Of a stretch of DNA of 64,000 nt, positions 15,163 through 23,874 are shown in pieces. Numbering within the stretch: position 1 is the stretch's first letter; each line of letters starts with the position of its first letter. Origin of the DNA: Rhodoblastus sp963703385 (GTDB lineage: Bacteria; Pseudomonadota; Alphaproteobacteria; Rhizobiales; Beijerinckiaceae); NCBI GenBank assembly GCA_963703385.1, contig OY969816.1, positions 3,720,001 to 3,784,000 on the forward strand, given 5' to 3'. A model generated the notes under the pieces. The model was not told where the DNA came from and did not search any database. It was given only the letters and a program-made list of their open reading frames with translations. Both the position numbers and the translations under genes were made by a program.

Positions 15163-15477
15163 TCAGCCGCACACCACGATCTTCCTTTTTTTCGCGCCTT
15201 GCGCGGATTTGTCGCCAATCAGGCGATTGTCGGCGATCGCATGCGGGTTGGACTGGCATTGATCGACGCGCGGCTCCTGCTGCGCCGATTGTTCATCTGG
15301 CGCGAAATACTGGGTCGGCAAGGCGCTCTGCTCCAGGGCGGCGGCAACGACGATCGGCGCCGGATTGTGGCGCGCGGCGACTTTCGGCTCCGTGGCATGG
15401 GCGGCGGCAAAAGCCACACCCGAGGCCAAACCAAGAACCAGGCCAAAACGGAGCATTTGCCGTTCCAAACCCTGCAT
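15163..15477 (-). CDS. Small secreted hypothetical protein
   Basis: A 104-residue protein with a signal peptide (MLRFGLVLGLASGVAFAAAHA region) and a polar mature part containing two cysteines (D-Q-C-Q-S near residue 73 and the penultimate C), which may form a disulfide in the periplasm. It ends K-I-V-V-C-G. I do not recognise the family. The ATG at 15477 is preceded by GGAAGG at about -9; a second ATG seven residues on is also possible. It is divergent from the phytochrome-like gene. Confidence 0.6.
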   Translation of the reverse strand: MQGLERQMLRFGLVLGLASGVAFAAAHATEPKVAARHNPAPIVVAAALEQSALPTQYFAPDEQSAQQEPRVDQCQSNPHAIADNRLIGDKSAQGAKKRKIVVCG

Positions 15478-15625
15478 GGCCAACCTTCCCTGAATACGAG
15501 CCTTTGGCGTTACAACGCCGAAGCTGGACAAAAGTTTCAAAAAAATTTCGCCGTGGTCTATTTGCAACACTTTTTTAACTATTATGCTCGCGGCGACCCG
15601 AATCGGCGAGGGCCGGAGCAGGCGA

Positions 15626-16570
15626 GTGACGCCACACGACGCTGTTAAAATCATAGGGAAAGCGAATCCGGCCATTCAGGCGCACGGCTGGATAATGATT
15701 TGCGACGACCATGCGGCGCGCCTCCTCGACCATTCAGCCAATCTTGCCGAGTTGTTCCCGGCGCGCGCGGGCGGCTTTTTCGGCCTTGCCTTGCGTGACC
15801 TTGTCGGTTCGGCGACCGCCCATCTTCTGCGCAACGGTCTTTCGCGCGCGGGGGACGCGCCGCGGCCCACGCTGTTGCCGCGCCAGCCCGTAGCCGGCCT
15901 TCCCGGCCTGTTCGATTTCGTGGTCCATGCGGTGGGCGAGCTGACGATCATCGAATTCGAGACCGCCGGCGAAGCCGATCCGTTCGCGCTGGACCGCGTC
16001 CGCGCCCTGATCGACCGGCTGGCGCAGGCGCAGGCGCAGGGCCTGAACCGGCTGATGACCGTGGCGGCGCGGCTCATCCAGGCCATGCTGCAATGGGATT
16101 GCGCCACCATCCTGCGGCTAGACCGCGACGGCCCGCGCGTTCTCGCCCAGCACAAGCGGCTGAACTGGCCGGACGCCGAGGCCAACGCGAGTCTATGCGC
16201 CGATTTTCCGGAACAGGCGCGGACGGATCTCCGCGCGGCGCGGTTGCGCTTTGTCGCCGACATCGTCGCCGCGCCGGTTGGCCTGGCTGGCGACAGCCGG
16301 CCGGACCTCGGCATGGCTTTTCTGCGCGCCGCAAGCCGGGACGAAATTTCGCACGCTCGCGCCGCGGGTTTCACCGCGCTGCTGGCGCTGCCGATTCGGG
16401 TCGAAGGCGCGTTATGGGGCGTTTTGCTCGCCCATGACCGCGCCGCGCGAAACATGACGATCGACGAACGCGCGGTCTTCGACCTGTTCGGCGATTATTT
16501 CTCGCTGTCGGTCGAGGCGGCGCTGGCGCGCGAGGCCGCCGACGAATTCCGCCGCCGGCACGCGCTCTGA
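15626..16570 (+). CDS. Phytochrome-like PAS/GAF protein without chromophore site
   Basis: A 314-residue protein built like the photosensory front of bacteriophytochromes: a PAS-2 type segment (I-Q-A-H-G-W at 17-22 and H-S-A-N-L) and a phytochrome-type GAF (D-F-P-E-Q-A-R, D-I-V-A-A-P-V, then L-R-A-A-S). It has no PHY domain and no kinase. The chromophore cysteine expected before the PAS segment is absent, and the GAF SPIH-x-x-Y-L motif has become S-R-D-E-I-S-H-A. It probably does not bind bilin and may be a protein-binding remnant of an oxygen- or light-signalling system. GTG 15626 is preferred because of GGAG seven bases upstream; an in-frame ATG at 15584 lacks one. Confidence 0.7.
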   Translation: MTPHDAVKIIGKANPAIQAHGWIMICDDHAARLLDHSANLAELFPARAGGFFGLALRDLVGSATAHLLRNGLSRAGDAPRPTLLPRQPVAGLPGLFDFVVHAVGELTIIEFETAGEADPFALDRVRALIDRLAQAQAQGLNRLMTVAARLIQAMLQWDCATILRLDRDGPRVLAQHKRLNWPDAEANASLCADFPEQARTDLRAARLRFVADIVAAPVGLAGDSRPDLGMAFLRAASRDEISHARAAGFTALLALPIRVEGALWGVLLAHDRAARNMTIDERAVFDLFGDYFSLSVEAALAREAADEFRRRHAL

Positions 16571-17101
16571 CACGAAGTCCGCTTGAGATAAGGCGGCGGC
16601 GCCGCAGCACTTCTTGTATTTCTTGCCCGATCCGCAGGGGCAGGGGTCGTTGCGGCCCGGTTGCGGCCCGCGCACGAGGGTCTCGCCCTTGATCGGCAAT
16701 TCCCTGGCGAAGCGCCAAAAACCCTCGCCGTCGCGCTGGAACAGCGAGCGCTCGCGATGGGCAAGCTTCTTGCCGTCGCGGTTGAAATGGGCGGTGAAGG
16801 TCACCGTGCCGGTCGAATCGCTGGTCCCGCCGCCTTCGGTCGCGACAACATCGAGGCCAAGCCATTCCGACTTCTTCGCCCAGTCGCTGGTTGCGGCGCG
16901 GTCGAAATCGTGGCGCTGGTCCTCGGCGAGGCTCTCGAAAAGATAATCGATATTGGCGGTCGCGAAGGCGCTGTAGCGCGAGCGCATCAGGGCTTCCGCC
17001 GTCGGCGGGTTTTTCTCGCGGGCGAGATAGGGGCCACAGCAGGCGGAAAAGGCCAGCTTGTCTTGCGCGCCGGCGCGGCAGGGGCAGATTTCCTCGGTCA
17101 T
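16412..17101 (-). CDS. YchJ-family (UPF0225) SEC-C motif protein
   Basis: A 229-residue protein. It opens with a degenerate SEC-C zinc motif (C-P-C-R-A-G ... A-C-C-G-P-Y), then the NTF2-like YchJ core (A-L-M-R-S-R-Y-S-A-F-A and W-L-G-L-D-V-V), and a full SEC-C motif NDPCPCGSGKKYKKCCG near residues 155-171. Homologues normally end there; here the frame runs on for about 55 residues that are read antisense to the end of the phytochrome-like gene (16412-16570). The tail has no recognisable features, so either the stop was lost or the genes truly overlap at their 3' ends. Function of the family is unknown; SEC-C binds zinc and often SecB or ribosomal partners. Confidence 0.85.
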   Translation of the reverse strand: MTEEICPCRAGAQDKLAFSACCGPYLAREKNPPTAEALMRSRYSAFATANIDYLFESLAEDQRHDFDRAATSDWAKKSEWLGLDVVATEGGGTSDSTGTVTFTAHFNRDGKKLAHRERSLFQRDGEGFWRFARELPIKGETLVRGPQPGRNDPCPCGSGKKYKKCCGAAALSQADFVSERVPAAEFVGGLARQRRLDRQREIIAEQVEDRAFVDRHVSRGAVMGEQNAP

Positions 17102-17158
17102 GACGCGGCTTTTAGCCGATTTCGCGCGTCATGCAATCACGAGAACGGGCCGGACGGC

Positions 17159-17542
17159 TCATTTCGTCGTGTTGAAGGAGTCGGTCGGCAAAGCGCCATA
17201 GGGAGACGGCGCGGCGGCCGGCTGCATGGCGGGCGGTTCGGGCGCCGCGGGCTGTTGCGGCGCGGCGGGAGCCTCGGGCGCCGGCGACGGGGCGGTTCCG
17301 GCGGCGGGTTGCTCCGGCGCGGGCTTGGTCTGGCCCTGTTTCCGAATCGGCCGGTGGTATAAACCGAGCTTGGCGGCCTCGGCCTGGTCGACGCATTTGT
17401 TTTTCGACTTCCAGAAAAACTGGCCGCGCGGGCATTGCATCGCGGAGCCGGGCGCCGCGAAAGCGAAGACGAGGCCCGAGGCCGCGGCCAGGGTCCAAAG
17501 GCGGCGGCGATGCGTCGCGGAAGGATAAAAAGCTTGTCTCAT
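17159..17542 (-). CDS. Secreted Pro/Ala-rich hypothetical protein
   Basis: A 127-residue protein. N-terminal export signal (L-W-T-L-A-A-A-S-G-L-V-F-A-F-A-A-P-G-S-A), a short conserved-looking part with two cysteines (M-Q-C-P-R-G-Q-F-F-W-K-S-K-N-K-C-V-D), then a long low-complexity Pro/Ala/Glu tail of the kind that spans the periplasm or cell wall. ATG 17542 has GGAG at -7; an in-frame TTG at 17557 does not. I do not recognise a named family. Confidence 0.6.
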   Translation of the reverse strand: MRQAFYPSATHRRRLWTLAAASGLVFAFAAPGSAMQCPRGQFFWKSKNKCVDQAEAAKLGLYHRPIRKQGQTKPAPEQPAAGTAPSPAPEAPAAPQQPAAPEPPAMQPAAAPSPYGALPTDSFNTTK

Positions 17543-17699
17543 TCGCTCCGGAACCAATTAAACTAGAGCTTGTCGCAATTCGACGTGACCTAAATGTGGC
17601 CGCTTCGTCAACCGATTCGCGTCGCCCGCTCTTGCCTTTTCGCCGCGCGGGCCGCATAGGGCGCGTCAAATCCCGCCTTACCGAAAGCGAGCTTGTCCC

Positions 17700-18798
17700 A
17701 TGGGTTTCAAATGCGGCATCGTCGGCCTGCCCAATGTCGGCAAGTCGACCTTGTTCAACGCGCTGACGCAGACCGCCGCGGCCCAGGCCGCCAATTATCC
17801 CTTCTGCACGATCGAGCCCAATGTCGGCGACGTCGCGGTGCCGGATGAGCGCCTCGACGGGCTCGCGAAAATCGCCGGCTCCAGGGAGATCATCCCGACC
17901 CGGCTGACCTTCGTCGATATCGCCGGATTGGTGCGCGGCGCCTCCAGGGGCGAAGGCCTCGGCAACCAGTTTCTCGGCAATATCCGCGAATGCGACGCCA
18001 TCGCCCATGTCGTGCGCTGCTTCGAGGACGGCGACGTCACCCATGTCGAAGGCGGGGTCGATCCGATCCGCGACATCGAGACGGTCGAGACCGAGCTGAT
18101 GCTGGCCGACCTCGAATTCACTCGAAAAACGTGTGGTCAATCTGGAAAAGAAGGCGCGCGGCGGCGACAAGGAATCGAAAGAGCTGTTCGGCCTCGTCGA
18201 CCGCTGTCTGGTCCTGTTGCGCGAGGGCAAGCCGGCGCGCATGGCGGAAATTTCGGCCGACGAGCGCCGGACCTTCGCCCAGCTCGGCCTGCTGTCGTCC
18301 AAGCCCGTGCTCTATGTCTGCAATGTCGAGGAAGCCTCCGCCGACCAGGGCAACGACTTTTCCCGACAGGTCTTTGCGCGGGCGGAAGAGGAGGGCGAGG
18401 TGGCGGTGGTGGTCTCGGCCCAGATCGAAAGCGAGATCGCGGTCATGTCGGTCGAGGACCAGAAGGATTTTCTCGAAGCCGTGGGGCTTCAGGAGCCCGG
18501 CCTCAATCGCGTGATCCGCGCGGGCTATGACCTCCTTCATCTGATCACTTATTTCACCGTCGGCCCCAAGGAGGCGCGGGCCTGGACCATCGAAAAGGGA
18601 ACCAGGGCGCCGGCGGCGGCGGGCGTGATCCACAGCGATTTCGAAAAGGGTTTCATTCGCGCCGAAACCGTCGCTTTCGAGGATTATGTCGCCTGCAAGG
18701 GCGAGGCGGGCGCGCGCGAGGCCGGGAAATTCCGGCTTGAGGGCAAGGATTACACGGTGGCGGACGGAGACGTGCTCCATTTCCGCTTCGCCAACTGA
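17700..18798 (+). pseudogene. ychF: Redox-regulated ATPase YchF, frameshifted
   Basis: Two frames together encode a full-length YchF/Ola1 (about 365 residues). The first (from 17700) has the P-loop GLPNVGKSTLFNALT and D-I-A-G-L; the second (from about 18120) has C-N-V-E-E, the ATP-selecting variant of NKxD, and the C-terminal TGS domain ending H-F-R-F-A-N. The break is at 18114-18120: GAATTCACTC should read GAATCACTC, giving the family sequence D-L-E-S-L-E-K-R-V-V-N-L-E. One extra T thus explains everything. YchF is almost universally conserved, so sequencing or assembly error is more likely than true loss. Confidence 0.9.
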
Positions 18799-18829
18799 CG
18801 CTTTTTTCGGCGATCCGCCAAAAGGCCGC

Positions 18830-18857
18830 GGCGCGAAAATCGAACGATTTTCGCGCC
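18830..18857. terminator. Long perfect hairpin between convergent genes
   Basis: GGCGCGAAAATCG (18830-18842) and CGATTTTCGCGCC (18845-18857) are exact complements. The hairpin lies between the ends of ychF (plus) and the FYDLN-acid gene (minus) and probably acts as a shared terminator, although no long T-run follows. Confidence 0.55.
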
Positions 18858-18885
18858 GGTGAAATTTACGCCGGAGGGATTGGGG

Positions 18886-19254
18886 TCAGCCCTCTTCGTC
18901 AGTCTCGATGTCGCCGTCGATCAGGTCGGCCACGTCGTCGCTGTCTTCCTCTTCCTCCTCAAGGAAGGTGTCGTCCGCGGCGTCGTCGCCGAGATCGACA
19001 TCGTCTTCGACCACGGCGGCGGCCTTGTCGTCGCCGGCTTCGGCGTCTTCAAGCGAGACCAGTTCCGGCCCCGCCTCGGGCGGCTCGGATTCTTGGTCGT
19101 GCGCCGCCGCGGCGCGGGCCGCCGCGCGGGCGACAACCGGCGGCTGGAAGGTCGCGCCGCATTTCGGGCAGAGAGCGGGATCGCGGTTGAGATCGAAGAA
19201 TTTCGCGCCGCAATTCTGACACTGCCTTTTGCTGCCGAGTTCCGGTTTCGCCAC
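18886..19254 (-). CDS. FYDLN-acid family protein (TIGR02300)
   Basis: A 122-residue protein: VAKPELGSKRQCQNCGAKFF at the start with D-L-N-R-D, two CxxC pairs forming a zinc ribbon (C-Q-N-C and C-P-K-C), and a strongly acidic tail (L-E-E-E-E-E-D-S-D-D). This is the alphaproteobacterial FYDLN-acid family, of unknown function. The GTG start at 19254 is chosen because relatives begin at this point (MAKPELGTKR); an ATG seven codons upstream at 19275 is the alternative. Confidence 0.88.
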   Translation of the reverse strand: MAKPELGSKRQCQNCGAKFFDLNRDPALCPKCGATFQPPVVARAAARAAAAHDQESEPPEAGPELVSLEDAEAGDDKAAAVVEDDVDLGDDAADDTFLEEEEEDSDDVADLIDGDIETDEEG

Positions 19255-19414
19255 GTTTTCTGTCCCCTTGATCATTTTCCGCCAGCGGGCTCGACGGTCG
19301 AGACCTGTCGAGAGCCATCGGACGGTGGGGTTATTCGGGTGGCGATGCGCTGTCAATCGGTTTCGACACGGAAAACGCGTTCTTTGGCGCGGCTTCGGCC
19401 GGGACGCGCCGCCC

Positions 19415-19981
19415 TCAACGCTCCAGTTCGGAATCCCAGTACAGGAAATCGTTCCAGGTCTTGTGCAATTCGCTGTTGGCCTGAGGCAGCCGGCGCGCAA
19501 TCAGGTCCAGCTGATAGGGCGTCGGCTCGAAGGGCGCGCGCTTCAATTTCAGTCCGGCTTTTTTCGCGGTCATGTCGGCCTTGAGCAGATTGTCGCGCTG
19601 GCAGCAGGTCACGATATTGGTCCAGGTCGTCGCGCCGCCCCTGGAGCGGGGGGTGACGTGATCGAAGGTCAGATCCCTGGCCAGGCTCTTCGCGCCGCAA
19701 TATTGGCAGGTGAATTCGTCGCGCAGGAAGACATGATAGCGGGTAAAGGCGATGGTCTTGCGCCGGTGATAGGTTTTGAGCGCGACGACGGAGGGGACCT
19801 CGAAGGATTGGTTGGCGGAGCGCACGACCACGTCTTCATAGCTCGCGACCGGATGGACCCGGCCCTTGATCAGCGCGACCAGGGCGTCCTGCCAGCTCCA
19901 GATCGACAGGGGCGCCCAGCTTACCGGCTGCATGTCGGCATTGAGGACAAGGGTGCGCAGATTGGCGACGGCGGCGTTCAT
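19415..19981 (-). CDS. HNH endonuclease
   Basis: A 188-residue protein of the chromosomal HNH family common in alphaproteobacteria. An N-terminal part (L-V-L-N-A-D-M-Q-P-V-S-W-A-P-L-S) is followed by the HNH domain: zinc pair C-Q-Y-C-G, catalytic D-H-V-T-P-R-S-R-G-G, and W-T-N-I-V with C-C-Q-R-D-N. It is not linked to a restriction system here. Role unknown; nearby genes give no hint. Start ATG 19981 is the first before the conserved part. Confidence 0.88.
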   Translation of the reverse strand: MNAAVANLRTLVLNADMQPVSWAPLSIWSWQDALVALIKGRVHPVASYEDVVVRSANQSFEVPSVVALKTYHRRKTIAFTRYHVFLRDEFTCQYCGAKSLARDLTFDHVTPRSRGGATTWTNIVTCCQRDNLLKADMTAKKAGLKLKRAPFEPTPYQLDLIARRLPQANSELHKTWNDFLYWDSELER

Positions 19982-20365
19982 GCCCGCCCCCGCGAAGCCG
20001 GCGCGAATTGCAAGCGCGCGCCCTCGCTGACGCGGCATCCGGAGAGAGAAACGACCTGTCGGGGCGCGGCGCCGGAGCCCGCCGTTTCCGCATCGAACGC
20101 CACAGGGCGCCTATGCAGAAACGCGGCGGTCACGCCGCCCTCCCTTTCCTGCGATGCGCAGGCGGAAGGGTCAGATCCGACGTCAAGCGGGCGGCTCCGG
20201 GCGGATGCCGCCGCAAATGTTCCAGCCGAGCGTGACCCTTCATTGGCCATCTCCAGGAAAACGACTCAAAACGCGCGCGCGAGCCGATTTTCACGCGCGG
20301 ATAATCTATATGCCGGATGACGCCCTTGTGAAGACGCCTCCGGTCTTTTTCACAACACCGGCATT
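19982..20365. other. Gene-free stretch upstream of the HNH gene
   Basis: About 380 bases with no convincing gene. It holds an inverted repeat TTGTGAA (20326-20332)/TTCACAA (20349-20355), which may be a weak terminator for the dehydrogenase ending at 20366 or an operator. Nothing else was recognised. Confidence 0.5.
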
Positions 20366-21247
20366 TTATCGCGTCGGGATCGGGGTTCCGCTGCGATAGT
20401 CATAGAAGCCGCGCTGGGTTTTCCGGCCGAGCCAGCCCGCCTCGACATATTTCACCAGCAGGGGACAGGGCCGGTATTTCGAATTGGCGAGGCCTTCATG
20501 CAGGACCTGCATGATCGACAGGCAGGTGTCGAGGCCGATGAAATCGGCGAGCTGCAGGGGTCCCATCGGATGGTTGGCGCCCAGGCGCATGGCGGTGTCG
20601 ATGGCGTCGACCGTCCCGACGCCCTCATAGAGCGTATAGATCGCCTCGTTGATCATCGGCAGCAGGATGCGGTTGACGATGAAGGCGGGGAAGTCCTCCG
20701 ACACCGTCACCGTCTTGTGCAGCGCCTCGATATAGGTCCGGGCGGCCGCGAAGGTTTCGTCGTCGGTCGCAATGCCGCGAATCAGCTCGACGAGCTGCAT
20801 CCGGGGCACCGGATTCATGAAATGTATGCCGATGAAGCGATTCGGCCGGTTGGTCGTCGCGGCGAGGCGGGTGATCGAGATCGACGACGTATTGGTCGCG
20901 ATGATCGCCCCTTCCTTGAGCGGCAGGCAGACTTCCGACAGGATCTTGCGCTTGACCTCTTCATCCTCGGTCGCGGCCTCGATGACGAGATCGCAGGTGG
21001 CGAGATCCTCGAAGGTCTTGGCGGGCTTGATCCGGGCGAGCGCCGTCGCCATGTCGGCCGCCGTCATGGCGTCGCGCTCGACCAGGCGGGCGAGGTTCGC
21101 TTCGACCTTGCCGATCGCCGAGTGAATCCGGCTTTCGGAAATGTCGTTCAACAGGACGTCGTAGCCGCCCGACGCGCTGACCTGCGAGATCCCGCTGCCC
21201 ATCTGGCCCGCTCCGACCACGCCGATTTTACGAATTTCGAAAGTCAT
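20366..21247 (-). CDS. 3-hydroxybutyryl-CoA dehydrogenase
   Basis: A 293-residue 3-hydroxyacyl-CoA dehydrogenase. N-terminal NAD-binding loop G-V-V-G-A-G-Q-M-G-S-G; catalytic region with H-F-M-N-P-V-P (His of the His-Glu pair) and the C-terminal helical domain F-I-V-N-R-I-L-L-P-M-I-N-E-A and G-A-N-H-P-M-G-P-L. It oxidises or reduces (S)-3-hydroxybutyryl-CoA in beta-oxidation or in polyhydroxybutyrate turnover. It follows etfA-etfB on the same strand, the usual partnership with acyl-CoA dehydrogenation. Single-domain length is normal for Hbd/PaaH. Confidence 0.93.
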   Translation of the reverse strand: MTFEIRKIGVVGAGQMGSGISQVSASGGYDVLLNDISESRIHSAIGKVEANLARLVERDAMTAADMATALARIKPAKTFEDLATCDLVIEAATEDEEVKRKILSEVCLPLKEGAIIATNTSSISITRLAATTNRPNRFIGIHFMNPVPRMQLVELIRGIATDDETFAAARTYIEALHKTVTVSEDFPAFIVNRILLPMINEAIYTLYEGVGTVDAIDTAMRLGANHPMGPLQLADFIGLDTCLSIMQVLHEGLANSKYRPCPLLVKYVEAGWLGRKTQRGFYDYRSGTPIPTR

Positions 21248-21316
21248 GACCTTTTCCCGAACGGCGTGAGTAGCCGGCGGCGATCATAAGCCACAATCGC
21301 CGCCGGCGCATTGATT

Positions 21317-22254
21317 TTATTTGCCGATCTTCGCGAGCTCTTCCTTCAGTTCAGGCAGGGCGGCGTAGAGATCGGCGACGAGGCCGTAATCGGCGACCTG
21401 GAAAATCGGGGCCTCTTCGTCCTTGTTGATGGCGACGATGACCTTGGAATCCTTCATGCCGGCGAGATGCTGGATCGCGCCCGAAATGCCGACCGCGATG
21501 TAAAGCTCGGCGCCACCACCTTGCCGGTCTGCCCGACCTGCCAGTCGTTCGGCGCATAGCCCGCGTCGACGGCGGCGCGCGAGGCGCCCATGGCCGCGCC
21601 GAGCTTGTCGGCGATCGGCTCGATATAGGTCTTGAAATTCTCGGCGTTCTGCATCGCGCGGCCGCCGGAAATGATGATTTTCGCCGAGGTCAGCTCCGGG
21701 CGGTCCGACACCGCCAGGGCCTCGCTCTTGAACGCTGACAGGCCGGAGTTGGCGGGCGGGTTGACCGCCTCGACCGGGGCCGAACCGCCTTCTCCGGTCG
21801 CTGCAAAGGCCGAGGTCCGCACGGTGACGACCTTTTTGGCGTCGCTCGCCTGAACCGTCTGGACGGCGTTGCCGGCATAGATCGGCCGCTCGAACGTGTC
21901 GGGCGAAATCACTTTGGTGATTTCCGACACCTGCGCGACATCGAGCAGCGCCGCGACGCGCGGCAGCACATTCTTGCCGGTCGAGGTCGCCGGCGCGACG
22001 ATCGCGTCATAATTGGCGGCGAGCGAGACGATGAGATCGGCGAGAGGCTCGGCCATGCCATGGGAAAAGGCGTCGCCGGAAACGGTCAGCACCTTTTCGA
22101 CTCCCGCGAGTTTTGACGCGGCTTGCGCCGCGTCTCCGCCGCCGGCCACCAGAACATGAACAGGGCCGCCGAGCGCCGCAGCGGCGGTCAAGGCCTTGGC
22201 GGTGGCGTCGTTGAGATGGCCGTTATGCACTTCGGCAAGGAGAAGAGTGGTCAT
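21317..22254 (-). pseudogene. etfA: Electron transfer flavoprotein alpha subunit, frameshifted
   Basis: Full-length EtfA (about 312 residues) broken by a missing base. The frame from 22254 runs through the FAD domain (I-S-G-G-R-A-M, Q-V-G-Q-T-G-K-V-V-A-P) and then goes wrong at 21507-21510. Restoring one G (CCG-GAG-CTT) gives the expected P-E-L-Y-I-A-V-G-I-S-G-A-I-Q-H, and the frame then continues to the stop at 21317-21319 with I-N-K-D-E-E-A-P-I-F and K-I-G-K. EtfA carries FAD and passes electrons from acyl-CoA dehydrogenases to ETF-quinone reductase. The stop-free remainder suggests sequence error rather than decay. Confidence 0.9.
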
Positions 22255-23000
22255 GACAGCGCCCCCGCATCTTTCAGTTTCGCCACCAGCTCGGCGACCG
22301 AGCTCACTTTGACGCCGGCCTTGCGGGTCGGCGGCTCCGCGGTCTTGAGCACTTTCAGACGCGGCGTGACGTCGACGCCGTAATCCGCCGGCGTCTTTTC
22401 GGCGATCGGCTTCTTCTTGGCCTTCATGATATTGGGCAGCGAGGCGTAGCGCGGCTCATTGAGGCGCAGGTCGGTGGTGACCACCGCCGGCGTCTTCAAG
22501 GTCACGGTCTGCAAGCCGCCATCGACCTCGCGGGTGACGTCGACGGAGCCGTCGGCGAGTTCGAGCTTGGAGGCGAAAGAGCCTTGGCCCCAGCCAAGGA
22601 GAGCGGCGAGCATCTGGCCGGTCTGGTTGGAATCGTCGTCGATCGCCTGCTTGCCGAGAATGATCAGGCCGGGCTGCTCCTCGACCGCGACGGCCTTGAG
22701 GATCTTGGCGACGGCCAGGGGTTCGACGCTCTCGTCGGTCTTGACCAGCACGCCGCGGTCGGCGCCCATGGCGAGGCCGGTGCGCAAGGTCTCGGTCGCC
22801 TGCTGCGGGCCGATCGAGACGACGACGATCTCAGTCGCCTTGCCGGCTTCCTTCAGCCGCAGCGCCTCTTCGACGGCGATTTCGTCGAACGGGTTCATCG
22901 ACATTTTGACATTGGCGAGTTCGACGCCGGTCCCGTCCGTCTTCACCCTGATCTTGACATTGTAATCGACAACCCGCTTCACGGGCACGAGGATTTTCAT
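22251..23000 (-). CDS. etfB: Electron transfer flavoprotein beta subunit
   Basis: A 249-residue EtfB, partner of EtfA. It starts MKILVPVKRVVDYNVKIRVK and shows the AMP-binding part (G-K-Q-A-I-D-D-D-S-N-Q-T-G-Q-M-L-A) and the recognition-loop region L-N-E-P-R-Y-A-S-L-P-N-I-M-K-A-K-K-K-P, typical of mammalian/alphaproteobacterial housekeeping ETF rather than the nif-linked FixAB type. It overlaps etfA by 4 bases. Confidence 0.95.
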   Translation of the reverse strand: MKILVPVKRVVDYNVKIRVKTDGTGVELANVKMSMNPFDEIAVEEALRLKEAGKATEIVVVSIGPQQATETLRTGLAMGADRGVLVKTDESVEPLAVAKILKAVAVEEQPGLIILGKQAIDDDSNQTGQMLAALLGWGQGSFASKLELADGSVDVTREVDGGLQTVTLKTPAVVTTDLRLNEPRYASLPNIMKAKKKPIAEKTPADYGVDVTPRLKVLKTAEPPTRKAGVKVSSVAELVAKLKDAGALS

Positions 23001-23190
23001 CGGCTACGGCCTCCAGCAGCCCGTCGACGACCGCGCCGGAAACGGGCGTTATGCGTTCGCCTGAAAAGAGCAAGGCGTGGGGACGCCGGCCGGCTCCAGG
23101 CGCAGGGTGACAATTGAACCATCTGGTAGTCGCCGCATTGCAGCAAGTCAACGGCGCCGCCGTAATGACTCCGACCAAGATCCGCCCAGG

Positions 23191-23766
23191 CTAGCGGTTC
23201 TGTCCCGGCTTCCACAGAATGTCGCCGGCGCCGTCATGATTGGCGATCCGCGCGGCGACGAAAAGGAAGTCGGAAAGGCGGTTGATGAAATGCAGGGCGG
23301 GCTCGCCCACGCTCTCGCCCGAGGCGGCCAGCGCGACCATTCGCCGCTCGGCGCGGCGGGAAATGGCGCGGGCGAGATGCAGCGCCGCCGCCGCGGCGGA
23401 GCCGCCGGGCAGGACGAAAGAACGAAGCGGGCTCAGGCGGGCGTTCAGCGCGTCGATCTCCTGCTCCAGCCGGACGACCTGGGTGGGCGCGATTCGCAAG
23501 GGCTCATAGCCGAGCGGTTTTTCGGACGGAGGCGTCGCCAGATCGGCGCCAAGGTCGAACAGGTCGTTCTGGATGCGCTCCAGCATGGCGTCGAGTTCGG
23601 GCATGGCGGCGGTGGACAGGCGCGCCAGGCCGACGGCGGAATTGGCTTCGTCCACGTCGCCATAGGCTTCGACGCGCGCGTCGCATTTGGCGCGTCTCTC
23701 GCCACTGGCGAGGCCGGTCGAGCCGTCGTCGCCGGTCCTGGTGTAAATCTTGTTCAGTTTGACCAT
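23191..23766 (-). CDS. Cob(I)yrinic acid a,c-diamide adenosyltransferase, PduO type
   Basis: A 191-residue adenosyltransferase that makes adenosylcobalamin from Co(I) corrinoid and ATP. The ATP loop Y-T-R-T-G-D-D-G-S-T-G-L is at residues 8-19, and the helix bundle motif V-L-P-G-G-S-A with A-R-A-I-S-R-R-A-E-R is near 118-142. It lies upstream of etfB on the same strand, 190 bases apart. In Rhizobiales the enzyme often sits beside etf genes because methylmalonyl-CoA mutase needs the coenzyme. Confidence 0.93.
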   Translation of the reverse strand: MVKLNKIYTRTGDDGSTGLASGERRAKCDARVEAYGDVDEANSAVGLARLSTAAMPELDAMLERIQNDLFDLGADLATPPSEKPLGYEPLRIAPTQVVRLEQEIDALNARLSPLRSFVLPGGSAAAAALHLARAISRRAERRMVALAASGESVGEPALHFINRLSDFLFVAARIANHDGAGDILWKPGQNR

Positions 23767-23874
23767 GAAGACGCTGCTTTCTCAGGTTTTCAAAGGCGCG
23801 ACAGCAAACCGGGCCGCGCCAGAAGGTAAATGGGACTATTTGCCCATCTTGCGAAAACCCCGCCGCGGTTCCGC

